Of a DNA stretch of 37,550 bases, positions 15,196 to 24,034 are shown piece by piece; position 1 is the stretch's first letter, and every line of letters starts with the position of its first letter. The position numbers and the translations under genes were made by a program. The stretch lies in contig JAFGTV010000018.1 in assembly GCA_016938875.1 (NCBI GenBank), forward strand, positions 1-37,550, in the 5' to 3' direction. Under the pieces are notes generated by a model. The model was not told where the DNA came from. It saw only the letters and a program-made list of their open reading frames with translations, and ran no database searches. Source of the stretch: Paracoccaceae bacterium. Lineage in GTDB: Bacteria; Pseudomonadota; Alphaproteobacteria; Rhodobacterales; Rhodobacteraceae.

Positions 15196-15795
15196 ATGAT
15201 GCTGATCGAGCAGACCACGGTGCCCGCCGCGGCGCTGCCGCTGGAGCGTTTCAAAGAGCACCTGCGCCTGGGCACCGGGTTTGCCGATGACGGCGCGCAG
15301 GATGCCCTGTTGGAGGCGCTTTTGCGCGCGGCGATGGCGGCCATCGAGGGGCGCACCGGAAAGGTGCTGTTGAGCCGCGCCTTTACCTGGAACCTGGGCG
15401 CCTGGCGCGATCCGGGCCGCCAGGCCCTGCCGGTGGCCCCGGTGACGGCCATCGGCGCGCTCAGGATCGTTGACCGGCTGGAGGTCGCGACGGTGATCGC
15501 GCCCGAGACCTACCGGCTGGAACGTGACACCCACCGCCCGCGGCTGAGCGCGGTCGGCACCACCCTGCCCACGATCCCGCTGGGCGGCAGCGCCGAGGTC
15601 GAGTTCGAGGCGGGCTTCGGCGCCGATTGGGACGGTGTTCCGGCGGATCTGGGCCAGGCGGTGTTCCTGTTGGCGGCCCATTACCACGAGCACCGGCACG
15701 AGGCGGCGCTGGGCGATGGCGGCATGCCCTTTGGGGTGATGGCGCTGATCGAACGCTGGCGCACGGTGCGTATCCTGGCGGGGGGCGCGCCATGA
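15196..15795 (+). CDS. g6: GTA head-tail adaptor g6
   Basis: A 199-residue head-completion adaptor of the gp6-like family, which sits under the portal. Features include the N-terminal LERFKEHLRLGTGFADD segment, LLRAAMAAIEGRTGKVLLSRAFTW at about 40-65 and the C-terminal LGQAVFLLAAHYHEHRHEA helix that these phage proteins share. ATG 15196 has GGAG 9 nt upstream; ATG 15199 is the next codon and could also be used. It overlaps g7 by four bases. Confidence 0.9.
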   Translation: MMLIEQTTVPAAALPLERFKEHLRLGTGFADDGAQDALLEALLRAAMAAIEGRTGKVLLSRAFTWNLGAWRDPGRQALPVAPVTAIGALRIVDRLEVATVIAPETYRLERDTHRPRLSAVGTTLPTIPLGGSAEVEFEAGFGADWDGVPADLGQAVFLLAAHYHEHRHEAALGDGGMPFGVMALIERWRTVRILAGGAP

Positions 15796-16133
15796 GCGGC
15801 GTGCCGATCCTCAGCCGCCGGTTGGTCCTGGAGGCGCCCGAACGGGTGGCCGACGGGGCGGGCGGCTTTGTCGAGGTCTGGGGGGTGCGCGGCATCCTGT
15901 GGGCCGAGGTAACGCCGCGCACCGGGGGTGAACGTGCGGGCCAGGAGATGACGCTGGCGCGGGTGCCGTATCGCATCGTGGTGCGCGGCGCGCCGGTGGG
16001 CGCGCCGTCGCGCCCGGTGCCGGGGCAACGGTTCCGCGAGGGCGCACGGCTGTTCGTGCTGCGCGCCGTCACCGAGGCGGACGGGCGGGGGCAGTATCTG
16101 ACCTGCTTTGCCGAAGAGGAGATCCCGGCATGA
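15792..16133 (+). CDS. g7: GTA head-tail stopper g7
   Basis: A 113-residue head-tail joining protein expected to close the connector below the g6 adaptor. The pattern is that of phage head-tail joining proteins: a VLEAPERVADGAGGFVEVWGVRGILWAEV beta region and a final QYLTCFAEEEIPA. Its ATG overlaps the g6 stop and its TGA overlaps the g8 ATG, so g6, g7 and g8 are read as a coupled set. Confidence 0.86.
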   Translation: MSGVPILSRRLVLEAPERVADGAGGFVEVWGVRGILWAEVTPRTGGERAGQEMTLARVPYRIVVRGAPVGAPSRPVPGQRFREGARLFVLRAVTEADGRGQYLTCFAEEEIPA

Positions 16134-16540
16134 GCTATGGCGTGGCGGCCGCCCTGCAGGCGGCGATCTTTGAACGGCTGTCGGGCGATGCGGCGCTGGC
16201 CGCGATCGTGGGCCCGGCGGTTTATGACGCGGTGCCCCGGGGCGCGCTGCCCCGGACCTATGTCAGCCTCGGCCCCGAAGAGGCGCGCGATGCCTCGGAC
16301 AAGACCGGCGCGGGGGCGCGGCATCTGTTCACCATCTCGGTCATCAGCGACGAGGCCGGGTTCGCCCGCGCCAAGGCGGCCGCCGCGGCGGTGTCGGATG
16401 CGCTGACGGGGGCGCCGCTGGCGCTGACGCGGGGGCATGTGGTCGGGCTGTGGTTCGAGCGCGCCCGCGCCCGAAGGGTTGGCGCCCAGGACCAGCGCCG
16501 CATCGACCTGCGCTTTGCCGCGCGGGTTCAGGACGACTGA
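16130..16540 (+). CDS. g8: GTA tail terminator g8 (DUF3168 family)
   Basis: A 136-residue protein expected to cap the tail tube at its head-proximal end. It matches the DUF3168 pattern: AALQAAIFERLSGDAALAAIVGPAVYDAVPRGALPRTYVSLGPEEARDASDKTGAG, then HLFTISVISDEAGFARAKAAAAAVSDAL. Start and stop overlap g7 by four bases. The C terminus RRIDLRFAARVQDD is usual. It is followed by a 23-nt gap to g9, which has its own ribosome site. Confidence 0.88.
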   Translation: MSYGVAAALQAAIFERLSGDAALAAIVGPAVYDAVPRGALPRTYVSLGPEEARDASDKTGAGARHLFTISVISDEAGFARAKAAAAAVSDALTGAPLALTRGHVVGLWFERARARRVGAQDQRRIDLRFAARVQDD

Positions 16541-16563
16541 ATTTTGCATCTGGAGTAAGCGAC

Positions 16564-16977
16564 ATGACGGCGCAGAACGGCAAGGATCTTCTCATCAAGC
16601 TCGACCTGACCGGCGACGGCCAGTTCGAGACCATCGCGGGGCTGCGGGCCACGCGGATCAGTTTCAACGCGGAAAGCGTGGATGTCACCAGCCTGGAGAG
16701 CCAGGGCGGCTGGCGTGAATTGCTGGCCGGGGCGGGGGTCAAGACGGCCTCGATCTCGGGCTCGGGGGTGTTCAAGGACGCGGGCACCGATGCGCGGGTG
16801 CGCCAGGTCTTCTTTGATGGCGAGGTGCCCGATTTCCAGGTCATCATCCCTGATTTCGGGGTGGTCGCGGGCCCGTTCCAGCTGAGCGCGCTGGAATATG
16901 CCGGCAGCCATAACGGCGAGGCGACCTATGAGCTGACGCTCGCCTCGGCGGGTGTGCTGAGCTTTACCGCGCTGTGA
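16564..16977 (+). CDS. g9: GTA major tail (tube) protein g9
   Basis: A 137-residue protein that builds the hollow tail tube. The N-terminal AQNGKDLLIKLDLTGDGQFETIAGLRATRISFNAESVDVTSLES is the typical start of the phage major tail protein TP901-1/GTA group, followed by GSGVFKDAGTDARVRQVFFDGEVPDFQVIIPDFGVV and a C-terminal strand pair. GGAG (16552-16555) lies 8 nt before the ATG. Its stop TGA overlaps the g10 ATG by one base. Confidence 0.92.
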   Translation: MTAQNGKDLLIKLDLTGDGQFETIAGLRATRISFNAESVDVTSLESQGGWRELLAGAGVKTASISGSGVFKDAGTDARVRQVFFDGEVPDFQVIIPDFGVVAGPFQLSALEYAGSHNGEATYELTLASAGVLSFTAL

Positions 16978-17309
16978 TGGCCAACCCGCATGCCGGCGAG
17001 GTGGCGCTGAGCCTGAACGGCCAGCGCCACGTGCTGAAACTCACGCTGGGCGCATTGGCCGAACTGGAGGCCGCCCTGGGCGCGGACACGCTGGTGGCGC
17101 TGATCGAGCGGTTCGAAGAGGGCCGCTTTGCCACCCGCGACATGCTGGCGCTGCTGTTGGCGGGGCTGCGCGGCGGCGGCTGGCAGGGCAGTGCCGCCGA
17201 TCTGGCCCGGGCCGAGGTCGGCGGCGGCCCGGTGGCGGCGGCCCAGGCGGCCGCGCAGTTGCTTGCGCGTGCGTTCAGTGTGCCCGAGGCGCGCGATGGC
17301 GGGCTTTGA
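16977..17309 (+). CDS. g10: GTA tail assembly chaperone g10
   Basis: A 110-residue protein of the GTA_gp10 type, in the position where long-tailed phages carry tail assembly chaperones. Sequence cues are EVALSLNGQRHVLKLTLGALAELEAALGADTLVALIERFEEGRFATRDMLALLLAGLRGGG. ATG 16977 shares a base with the g9 stop; an in-frame GTG lies one codon earlier. Its end overlaps g10.1 by 14 nt, and no slippery sequence for a fused product is evident. Confidence 0.87.
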   Translation: MANPHAGEVALSLNGQRHVLKLTLGALAELEAALGADTLVALIERFEEGRFATRDMLALLLAGLRGGGWQGSAADLARAEVGGGPVAAAQAAAQLLARAFSVPEARDGGL

Positions 17310-17493
17310 CTGGGGCGCGCTGATGCGGGCGGGGGTGCTGGGGCTGGGCCTGAGACCGGCCGAGTTCTGGGCCCTGACGCCCGCTGAATTGATGTTGATG
17401 CTGGGCGCGGGCGGTGGACCCGCGCCCATGTCGCGCGCGCGCCTGGAAGAGTTGGCCCGCGCGTTTCCCGACCAGACGACAGACAAAGGATAG
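17296..17493 (+). CDS. GTA tail chaperone-like protein g10.1 (TIGR02216 type)
   Basis: A 65-residue protein between g10 and the tape measure, the place of rcc01693 in RcGTA. It has the short conserved pattern FDWGALMRAGVLGLGLRPAEFWALTPAELMLMLG, followed by a variable linker and ARLEELARAFPDQT. It starts inside the end of g10 in another frame, as the second half of tail chaperone pairs often does. It is followed at once by AAGGA and the tape measure start. Confidence 0.85.
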   Translation: MAGFDWGALMRAGVLGLGLRPAEFWALTPAELMLMLGAGGGPAPMSRARLEELARAFPDQTTDKG

Positions 17494-17496
17494 GCC

Positions 17497-18156
17497 ATGG
17501 CCGAGGATTTCGACGCGTTCGAGGCGCAGATCGAGGCGCTGGACACGACGTTGGGGGGCGCGCGGGGCACCGCTGCGGCCTTTGAGGTGGAACTGGTGCG
17601 GATGCGCGACAGCCTGACGTTGACCAACCGCGAGGTCGGTACGCTGTCGCGCTCGATCGGGCGGGGGCTGCGCGGGGCGTTCGACGGGCTGATCTTTGAC
17701 GGGGTCAAGCTGTCGGATGCGATGCGGGGGCTGGCCAGTTCGATCCTGGACGCGACCTATTCGGCGGCGATCAAGCCGGTGCAAAACCAGTTGGGCGGCC
17801 TGATCGCGGGCGGCATCGAGGGGCTGATCAGCGCCGCGGTGCCCTTTGCCAAGGGGGGGGCGTTCACCCAGGGACGGGTCGTGCCCTTTGCCACCGGGGG
17901 GGTGGTCAACCAGGCCAGCTATTTCCCGATGCGCGGTGCGACCGGCCTGATGGGAGAGGCCGGCCCCGAGGCGATCCTGCCGTTGGCGCGCGGGGCCGAT
18001 GGCCGGTTGGGGGTGAAAAGCGACGCAGGCGGCGGGCGCCCGGTGCAGGTGGTCATGAATATCACGACCCCCGACGTCCAGGGCTTTGCCCGCAGCCAAA
18101 GCCAGATCGCCGCCGAAATGGGCCGGGCGCTGTCGCGCGGCCAGCGCAACCGCTAG
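17497..18156 (+). CDS. g11: GTA tail tape measure protein g11
   Basis: At 219 residues this is very short for a tape measure, in keeping with the short GTA tail. The N terminus is helical (DFDAFEAQIEALDTTLGGARGTAAAFEVELVRMRDSLTLTNREVGTLSRSIGRG). The middle has a hydrophobic Gly/Ala region (GLIAGGIEGLISAAVPFAKGG), and the C terminus shows the GLMGEAGPEAILPLARGADGRLGV motif that many tape measure proteins end with. AAGGA lies 6 nt before the ATG. Confidence 0.9.
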   Translation: MAEDFDAFEAQIEALDTTLGGARGTAAAFEVELVRMRDSLTLTNREVGTLSRSIGRGLRGAFDGLIFDGVKLSDAMRGLASSILDATYSAAIKPVQNQLGGLIAGGIEGLISAAVPFAKGGAFTQGRVVPFATGGVVNQASYFPMRGATGLMGEAGPEAILPLARGADGRLGVKSDAGGGRPVQVVMNITTPDVQGFARSQSQIAAEMGRALSRGQRNR

Positions 18157-18171
18157 AGGAAAGGGACGCAG

Positions 18172-18804
18172 ATGGCATTTCACGAGGTCCGCTTCCCCGC
18201 CAACCTGAGCTTTGGCTCGGTCGGCGGGCCGGAACGGCGCACCGAGATCGTCACGCTGGCCAACGGGTTCGAGGAGCGAAACACGCCCTGGGAACACGCG
18301 CGCCGGCGCTATGATGCGGGCGTGTCGATGCGCGCGCTCGACGATGTCGAGGAGCTGATCGCGTTTTTCGAGGCCCGGCGCGGCCAGTTGAACGGGTTTC
18401 GCTGGAAGGATTGGTCGGATTACAAATCCTGCCCGCCCTCGCGCGAGGTGGCGTTCGATGACCAGCTGATCGCCCATGGTGACGGCGCAACCAAGGTTTT
18501 CCAACTGACCAAGACCTATGCCTCGGGGGCGCAATCCTATGTCCGCCCGATCGTCAAGCCGGTCGCGGCCACGGTGCGGGTCGGGGTGGATGGCGATCCG
18601 CTGGTGGAGACGATCCATTTCACCGTTGATCTGACGACCGGGCTGATCGCCCTGGTAGACGCGCCCGACATCGGCGCCGAGGTGACCGCGGGGTTCGAGT
18701 TCGACGTACCGGTGCGGTTCGATACCGACCGGATACGGACTTCGGTCGCCAGTTTCCGGGCGGGCGATGTGCCCTCGGTCCCGGTGGTGGAGCTGCGGGT
18801 CTGA
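18172..18804 (+). CDS. g12: GTA distal tail protein g12 (DUF2460)
   Basis: A 210-residue baseplate protein at the tip of the tail tube. DUF2460/TIGR02217 features are clear: FHEVRFPANLSFGSVGGPERRTEIVTLANGFEERNTPWEHARRRYDAG at 2-50, then FFEARRGQLNGFRWKDWSDYKS and RFDTDRIRTSVASFRAGDVPSVPVVELRV at the end. AGGGA precedes the start. Its TGA overlaps the g13 ATG by one base, so translation is coupled. Confidence 0.94.
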   Translation: MAFHEVRFPANLSFGSVGGPERRTEIVTLANGFEERNTPWEHARRRYDAGVSMRALDDVEELIAFFEARRGQLNGFRWKDWSDYKSCPPSREVAFDDQLIAHGDGATKVFQLTKTYASGAQSYVRPIVKPVAATVRVGVDGDPLVETIHFTVDLTTGLIALVDAPDIGAEVTAGFEFDVPVRFDTDRIRTSVASFRAGDVPSVPVVELRV

Positions 18805-19691
18805 TGGCGCTGTCAGAGGCATTCCAGGCCCATCTGGACAGCGGCGCGTGCACATTGGCGCGGGCCTGGGTGATCACCCGGCGCGACGGCGCGGTGATGG
18901 GGTTTACCGATCACGACCGCGATTTGCAGTTCGAGGGGATCACCTTTCGCGCCGATACCGGGATGAGCGCGCGGGCGTTGTCGCAGACCACGGGGCTGTC
19001 GGTGGACAACTCGGCGGCGGTGGGGGCGCTGTGTTCGGACGCGATCACCGAGGCCGATATCGCGGCGGGGCGCTATGACGGCGCGGGGCTGCGCATCTGG
19101 CAGGTCAACTGGGCCGATGTGACCCAGCGGGTCGCGCTTTTCGCGGGCACCCTGGGCGAGGTTTCGCGCCGGGGCGGCGGATTCGAGGTCGAGCTGCGCG
19201 GCCTGGCCGAGGCGTTGAACCAGCCCCAGGGCCAGGTCTACCAGGCGCGCTGTTCCGCGGTGCTGGGGGATGGGGCCTGCGGGGCCGATCTGAGCTTGCC
19301 GGGATACAGCGCCGCGCTGTCGGCGGAGGTGGTCGAGGGCGGGCGGATCTTTCGCTTTGCCACCGTTGCGGGCTATGAGCCGCGCTGGTTCGAGCATGGC
19401 CGCCTGGAGGTGCTGAGCGGGGCTGCGGCGGGGCTGGTGGGGATCGTCAAGGCCGACCGGGTCGAGGCCGGTGCGCGGGTGATCGAGCTGTGGAGTGCGA
19501 TCCGCGCCGAGGTGGCGCCGGGCGACGGGCTGCGGCTGTCGGCGGGGTGCGACCGGCGGGCCGAGACCTGTAGGCTGAAGTTCAACAACTTTCTGAACTT
19601 TCGTGGTTTCCCGCATATTCCGGGCGAGGATTGGCTGCTGAGCTATCCCTCCAGCAGCACCGTCAACGACGGCGGGAGCCTGAACGGATGA
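18804..19691 (+). CDS. g13: GTA hub protein g13 (DUF2163)
   Basis: A 295-residue baseplate hub protein. DUF2163/TIGR02218 features run throughout: ARAWVITRRDGAVMGFTDHDRDLQFEGITFRADTG at about 20-55, ARALSQTTGLSVDNSAAVGALCSDAITEADIAAGRYDGA, and the cysteine-containing C-terminal CDRRAETCRLKFNNFLNFRGFPHIPGEDW. In RcGTA this protein binds an iron-sulfur cluster; Cys residues near the C terminus are present but I cannot confirm ligation. It overlaps g14 by four bases. Confidence 0.92.
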   Translation: MALSEAFQAHLDSGACTLARAWVITRRDGAVMGFTDHDRDLQFEGITFRADTGMSARALSQTTGLSVDNSAAVGALCSDAITEADIAAGRYDGAGLRIWQVNWADVTQRVALFAGTLGEVSRRGGGFEVELRGLAEALNQPQGQVYQARCSAVLGDGACGADLSLPGYSAALSAEVVEGGRIFRFATVAGYEPRWFEHGRLEVLSGAAAGLVGIVKADRVEAGARVIELWSAIRAEVAPGDGLRLSAGCDRRAETCRLKFNNFLNFRGFPHIPGEDWLLSYPSSSTVNDGGSLNG

Positions 19692-20131
19692 GTGTGCTGG
19701 GCCCGCGCGCGGCGCAAGAGGCGCGGCGCTGGATCGGCACGCCCTATCTGCACCAGGCCTCGGTGCGGGGGGCGGGGGCCGATTGCCTGGGGCTGTTGCG
19801 CGGGGTGTGGCGCGCGCTTTATGGCGCCGAGCCCGAGCCGGTGCCGCCCTACACCCCCGCCTGGTCCGAGCCGCAGGGGGAAGAGCGGCTGTGGCGCGCC
19901 GCGCGTCACCACTTGCGGGCCAAGCCGCTGGTCGCGGCGTCCGTGGGCGATGTGATTCTGTTTCGCATGCGCGCGGGCACGGTGGCCAAGCATCTGGGCC
20001 TTCAGGGGCGGACCGGATCCGAGGCCAGTTTCATTCACGCCTATAGCGGGCACGGGGTGGTCGAAAGCCCGCTTTCGGCGCCCTGGGCGCGGCGCATCGT
20101 GGCGCGGTTCGAATTTCCCGAAAGGATATAA
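19688..20131 (+). CDS. g14: GTA cell-wall peptidase g14 (NlpC/P60)
   Basis: A 147-residue NlpC/P60-type peptidase carried in the tail, thought to open the recipient cell wall. The catalytic Cys-33 is in GADCLGLLRGVW. Candidate histidines are His-102 in VAKHLGLQ and His-117 in FIHAYSGHGVVES. GTPYLHQASVRGAG is the usual region before the cysteine. Its ATG overlaps the g13 stop, and AAAGGA at its own end serves as the g15 ribosome site. Confidence 0.92.
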   Translation: MSVLGPRAAQEARRWIGTPYLHQASVRGAGADCLGLLRGVWRALYGAEPEPVPPYTPAWSEPQGEERLWRAARHHLRAKPLVAASVGDVILFRMRAGTVAKHLGLQGRTGSEASFIHAYSGHGVVESPLSAPWARRIVARFEFPERI

Positions 20132-20134
20132 GCA

Positions 20135-23100
20135 ATGGCGACAATCGTTTTGTCGGCGGTGGGGGCGGCGGCCGGGGCCGCGCTGGGCGGGTCGGTTCTG
20201 GGCCTGTCGAGCGTGGTCATCGGCCGGGCCGTGGGCGCGACCCTGGGCCGGGTTCTGGACCAGCAACTGTTGGGCAGCGGCTCGCAGGCGGTGGAAACCG
20301 GCAAGGTGGATCGCTTTCGCCTGACCGGGGCAAGCGAGGGTGCGCCGGTGGGCCGGTTGTGGGGTCGCTCGCGCCTGTCGGGGCAGGTGATCTGGGCCTC
20401 GCGGTTCAAGGAAACGGTGCGCAAGAGCGGCGGCGGCAAGGGGGCCCCGTCCACGCCCCGGCTGCGCGAATACAGCTATTCGGTCAGCCTGGCCGTGGCG
20501 CTGTGCGAGGGGGAAATCGCGCGTATCGGCCGGGTCTGGGCCGATGGCGCCGAGATCGCCGCCGACGACCTGACGCTGCGGGTCTATACCGGCACCCAGG
20601 ACCAACTGCCCGATCCGCGGATCGAGGCCGTCGAGGGCGCAGGTCTGGCTCCGGCTTATCGCGGCATTGCCTATGTGGTGATCGAGGATCTGGACCTGGC
20701 CGCGTTCGGCAACCGCGTGCCGCAACTGTCGTTCGAGGTGGTGCGCCCGGCGGCGGGCGGCACCGACGACCTAGCCCATGCGGTTCGCGGTGTCGCGCTG
20801 ATCCCGGGCACCGGGGAATATGCGCTGGCCACGACGCCGGTGCATTTCGACTATGGCCCCGGCGTTGCGCTCTCGGCCAATGTGAACACGCCCGGCGGCA
20901 AGAGCGATCTGGAGGTTTCGCTGGAGGCGCTGCGCGGCGATTTGCCGGCGGCCCGGTCTGTGTCGCTGGTGGTCAGCTGGTTCGCGGGCGATCTGCGCGC
21001 CCCGTTGGCGCAGCTGCGTCCCAAGGTCGAGCAGGCCGAGTTCGACGGCCGCCCGATGCCCTGGCGGGTCAGCGACCTGACCCGCGGGACGGCACAGGTT
21101 ATCCCGCAGATCGACGCGCGCGCGATCTATGGCGGCACACCTGCGGATGCCTCGGTGATCGAGGCGATCGCGGCGCTGCGCGCGGGTGGCCAAGAGTCGG
21201 TGTTCTACCCGTTCATCCTGATGGACCAGGTGCAGGGCAACACGCTGACCGATCCCTATACCGGCCAGGCTGGGCAGCCGCATCTGCCCTGGCGCGGGCG
21301 GATGACGTTGTCCTTTGCGCCGGGCCATCCCTATTCGTCCGACGGCACCGCGGGGGCCGAGGCCGAGATCGACGCGTTTTTCGGCACGGCCGCACCGGGG
21401 GATTTCACCCCGCAGGGCCAAGGCGTCAGCTATTCCGGCCCGGCGGAGTGGAGCTATCGCCGCTTTATCCTGCATTATGCGCATCTGTGCGCGGCGGCGG
21501 GCGGCGTGGCGGGGTTCTGTATCGGGTCCGAGCTGCGCGGGCTGACCACGATCCGGGGGGCGGATGGCAGCTTTCCCGCGGTCGCTGCACTGCGCCGCCT
21601 GGCCGCCGACGTGCGCGCCATCCTGGGGCCCGATTGCAAGATCGGCTATGCCGCCGACTGGAGCGAATATTCCGGCTTTCAGCCGCCCGAGGCGCCGGGC
21701 GACATCCGCTTTCACCTCGACCCGCTCTGGGCCGATGCCAATGTCGATTTCATCGGTATCGACAATTACATGCCCCTGTCGGACTGGCGCGAGGGCGAGA
21801 GCCATGCCGATGCCCATTGGGGCGCGATCCATGCGCTGGACTATCTGCGCGCCAATATCGAGGGCGGCGAGGGCTATGCGTGGTACTATCCCTCGCAGGC
21901 GGCGCGCGATGCCCAGCGCCGGGTGCCGATCGAGGATGGCGCCCATGGCGAGGACTGGATCTGGCGCTACAAGGACATCCGCAACTGGTGGGGCAATCCC
22001 CATCACGAGCGTATCGGCGGGGTGCGCGCGCAAACGCCCACCGACTGGGTGGCGCGGTCCAAGCCGATCTGGTTCACCGAACTGGGCTGTCCGGCGGTCG
22101 ACAAGGGGACGAACGCGCCCAACCTCTTTGTCGATCCGAAATCCTCGGAAAGCGCGCTGCCGCCCTATTCGAGCGGCGCGCGGGACGACCTGATCCAGCA
22201 GCAATACCTGCGCGCGGTGTTGGGCTATTGGGGCGATCCGGCGATCAACCCGGCGTCGGATGTCTACGACGGGCGGATGGTGGATCTGTCGCGGGCCCAT
22301 GTCTGGGCCTGGGATGCGCGCCCCTTTCCGCAGTTTCCGGGCAATCGCGCGCTGTGGTCGGATGGCGACAATTACGGGCGCGGGCATTGGTTGAACGGGC
22401 GGGCCTCGGCGCAGGCGCTGGATGCGGTGGTGGCCGAAATCTGCGCGGCCTCGGGGGTTGCGGCGGTGGATGTGGGCGCGCTTTACGGGCTGGTGCGCGG
22501 CTATACGCTGAGCGAGGTGGACGGCGCGCGGGCGGCGTTGCAGCCGCTGATGCTGGCCTATGGGGCCGAGGCGGCCGAGCGCGACGGCGGGCTGGTGTTT
22601 TTCAACCGCGACGGACAGGTGGATGGGGTGGTCGACCCCCAGCGGCTGGCGGTGACAGATGCGCTGGAGGGCGAGATCGAGGTGATCCGCAGCCCCGAGG
22701 CCGAGACGGCGGGCCGGGTTCGGCTGAGCTTTGTCGAATCCGACGGGGCATATGAAACCCGCGCCGCCGAGGCGATCCTGCCCGACGAGGAAAGCCGCAC
22801 GGTTTCGGCCAGCGAGATGCCCCTGGTGCTGACCCGTGCCGAGGGGCAGGCGATCGTGGAACGCTGGCTGGCCGAGGCGCGGGTGGCGCGCGACCGGGCG
22901 CGGCTGGTGCTGCCGCCCTCGACCCAGGCGCTGGGGGCGGGGGATGTGCTGCGCCTGCCGGGTGGCGATTTCAGGGTGGACCGGGTCGAGCGGGCCGACG
23001 CGCGCGAGATCGAGGCCGTGCGGGTCGAGCGCGGCCTTTATAGCGCGCCCTACCTGGCCGAAGAGGGGGTGGCGCAGGCGGCGTTCGTTGCGCCGGTGCC

Positions 23101-24034
23101 GGTCTACCCGCTGTTTCTGGACCTGCCGCTGTTGACCGGCGAGGAGGTGCCCCACGCGCCCCATCTGGCGGTAGCGGCCGATCCCTGGCCGGGCACGGTG
23201 GCGTGCTATGGCGCGGTCAGTGACGCCGGGTACGACCTGAACACGCTGATCGGGCAGGGGGCGGTGATCGGGGTCACGCAAACCCCGCTTTTTGCCGCCG
23301 CACCCGCGCGCTGGGACCGGGGATCGGCGCTGCGGGTGCGGCTGTCGGGCGGCGCGCTGAGCTCGGTCGGGATGGCAGAGCTGTTGGCCGGGGCCAATGC
23401 CGCGGCGATCGGCGATGGCAGCCCGGCGGGCTGGGAGGTGTTCCAGTTCGCCGAGGCCGAACTGGTCGCGCCGCTGACCTATGATCTGCGCCTGCGTCTG
23501 CGCGGCCAGGCCGGCACCGAGGGGGCGATCCCCGAGGATTGGCCGACGGGTAGTCAGTTCGTGCTGTTGGACGGGCGCGCGGTGCAGATCGCGCTGGCGC
23601 TGTCGGCGCGGGGGCTGGCGCGGCATTACCGGATCGGGCCGGGCGGTCGGGGCTATGACGACCCGTCCTATATCCACCAGGTCCAGGCCTTTGACGGGAT
23701 CGGGCTGCGGCCCTATGCGCCGTGCCATCTGCGCGCGCGGCGCGATGCGGGGGGCGATCTGGCGCTGAGCTGGGTGCGACGCACGCGGATCGACGGCGAC
23801 ACCTGGGCCTCGGTCGAGGTGCCGCTGGGCGAGGATCGCGAGGCCTATCAGCTGCGGGTCTTGTCCGCGACGGGGGCGATCCTGCGCAGCCAGACGGTAA
23901 GTGCCGCGCAGTGGAGCTATCCGGCGCTGATGCAGGCGCTGGATGGGGCCCAGCCCCCCTTTGCCATCGAGGTGGCGCAACTGTCCGACCAGTTCGGAGC
24001 CGGACCTTATCGGAGGATCGAGATCAATGAGTGA
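20135..24034 (+). CDS. g15: GTA megatron protein g15, baseplate and recipient-contact protein
   Basis: At 1,299 residues this is by far the largest GTA protein. The N terminus is glycine- and alanine-rich and hydrophobic (VGAAAGAALGGSVLG). It is followed by a beta domain and a TIM-barrel-like domain around residues 380-760 (NTLTDPYTGQAGQPHLPWRGRMTLSFAPG, DFIGIDNYMPLSDWREGE, IWFTELGCPAVDKGTNAPN). The C-terminal third resembles phage tip-attachment or fibre-bearing proteins. In RcGTA this protein forms the tail tip beneath the hub. The frame is intact over 3.9 kb, which argues that the cluster is under selection. It ends 8 nt inside the next gene. Confidence 0.94.
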   Translation: MATIVLSAVGAAAGAALGGSVLGLSSVVIGRAVGATLGRVLDQQLLGSGSQAVETGKVDRFRLTGASEGAPVGRLWGRSRLSGQVIWASRFKETVRKSGGGKGAPSTPRLREYSYSVSLAVALCEGEIARIGRVWADGAEIAADDLTLRVYTGTQDQLPDPRIEAVEGAGLAPAYRGIAYVVIEDLDLAAFGNRVPQLSFEVVRPAAGGTDDLAHAVRGVALIPGTGEYALATTPVHFDYGPGVALSANVNTPGGKSDLEVSLEALRGDLPAARSVSLVVSWFAGDLRAPLAQLRPKVEQAEFDGRPMPWRVSDLTRGTAQVIPQIDARAIYGGTPADASVIEAIAALRAGGQESVFYPFILMDQVQGNTLTDPYTGQAGQPHLPWRGRMTLSFAPGHPYSSDGTAGAEAEIDAFFGTAAPGDFTPQGQGVSYSGPAEWSYRRFILHYAHLCAAAGGVAGFCIGSELRGLTTIRGADGSFPAVAALRRLAADVRAILGPDCKIGYAADWSEYSGFQPPEAPGDIRFHLDPLWADANVDFIGIDNYMPLSDWREGESHADAHWGAIHALDYLRANIEGGEGYAWYYPSQAARDAQRRVPIEDGAHGEDWIWRYKDIRNWWGNPHHERIGGVRAQTPTDWVARSKPIWFTELGCPAVDKGTNAPNLFVDPKSSESALPPYSSGARDDLIQQQYLRAVLGYWGDPAINPASDVYDGRMVDLSRAHVWAWDARPFPQFPGNRALWSDGDNYGRGHWLNGRASAQALDAVVAEICAASGVAAVDVGALYGLVRGYTLSEVDGARAALQPLMLAYGAEAAERDGGLVFFNRDGQVDGVVDPQRLAVTDALEGEIEVIRSPEAETAGRVRLSFVESDGAYETRAAEAILPDEESRTVSASEMPLVLTRAEGQAIVERWLAEARVARDRARLVLPPSTQALGAGDVLRLPGGDFRVDRVERADAREIEAVRVERGLYSAPYLAEEGVAQAAFVAPVPVYPLFLDLPLLTGEEVPHAPHLAVAADPWPGTVACYGAVSDAGYDLNTLIGQGAVIGVTQTPLFAAAPARWDRGSALRVRLSGGALSSVGMAELLAGANAAAIGDGSPAGWEVFQFAEAELVAPLTYDLRLRLRGQAGTEGAIPEDWPTGSQFVLLDGRAVQIALALSARGLARHYRIGPGGRGYDDPSYIHQVQAFDGIGLRPYAPCHLRARRDAGGDLALSWVRRTRIDGDTWASVEVPLGEDREAYQLRVLSATGAILRSQTVSAAQWSYPALMQALDGAQPPFAIEVAQLSDQFGAGPYRRIEINE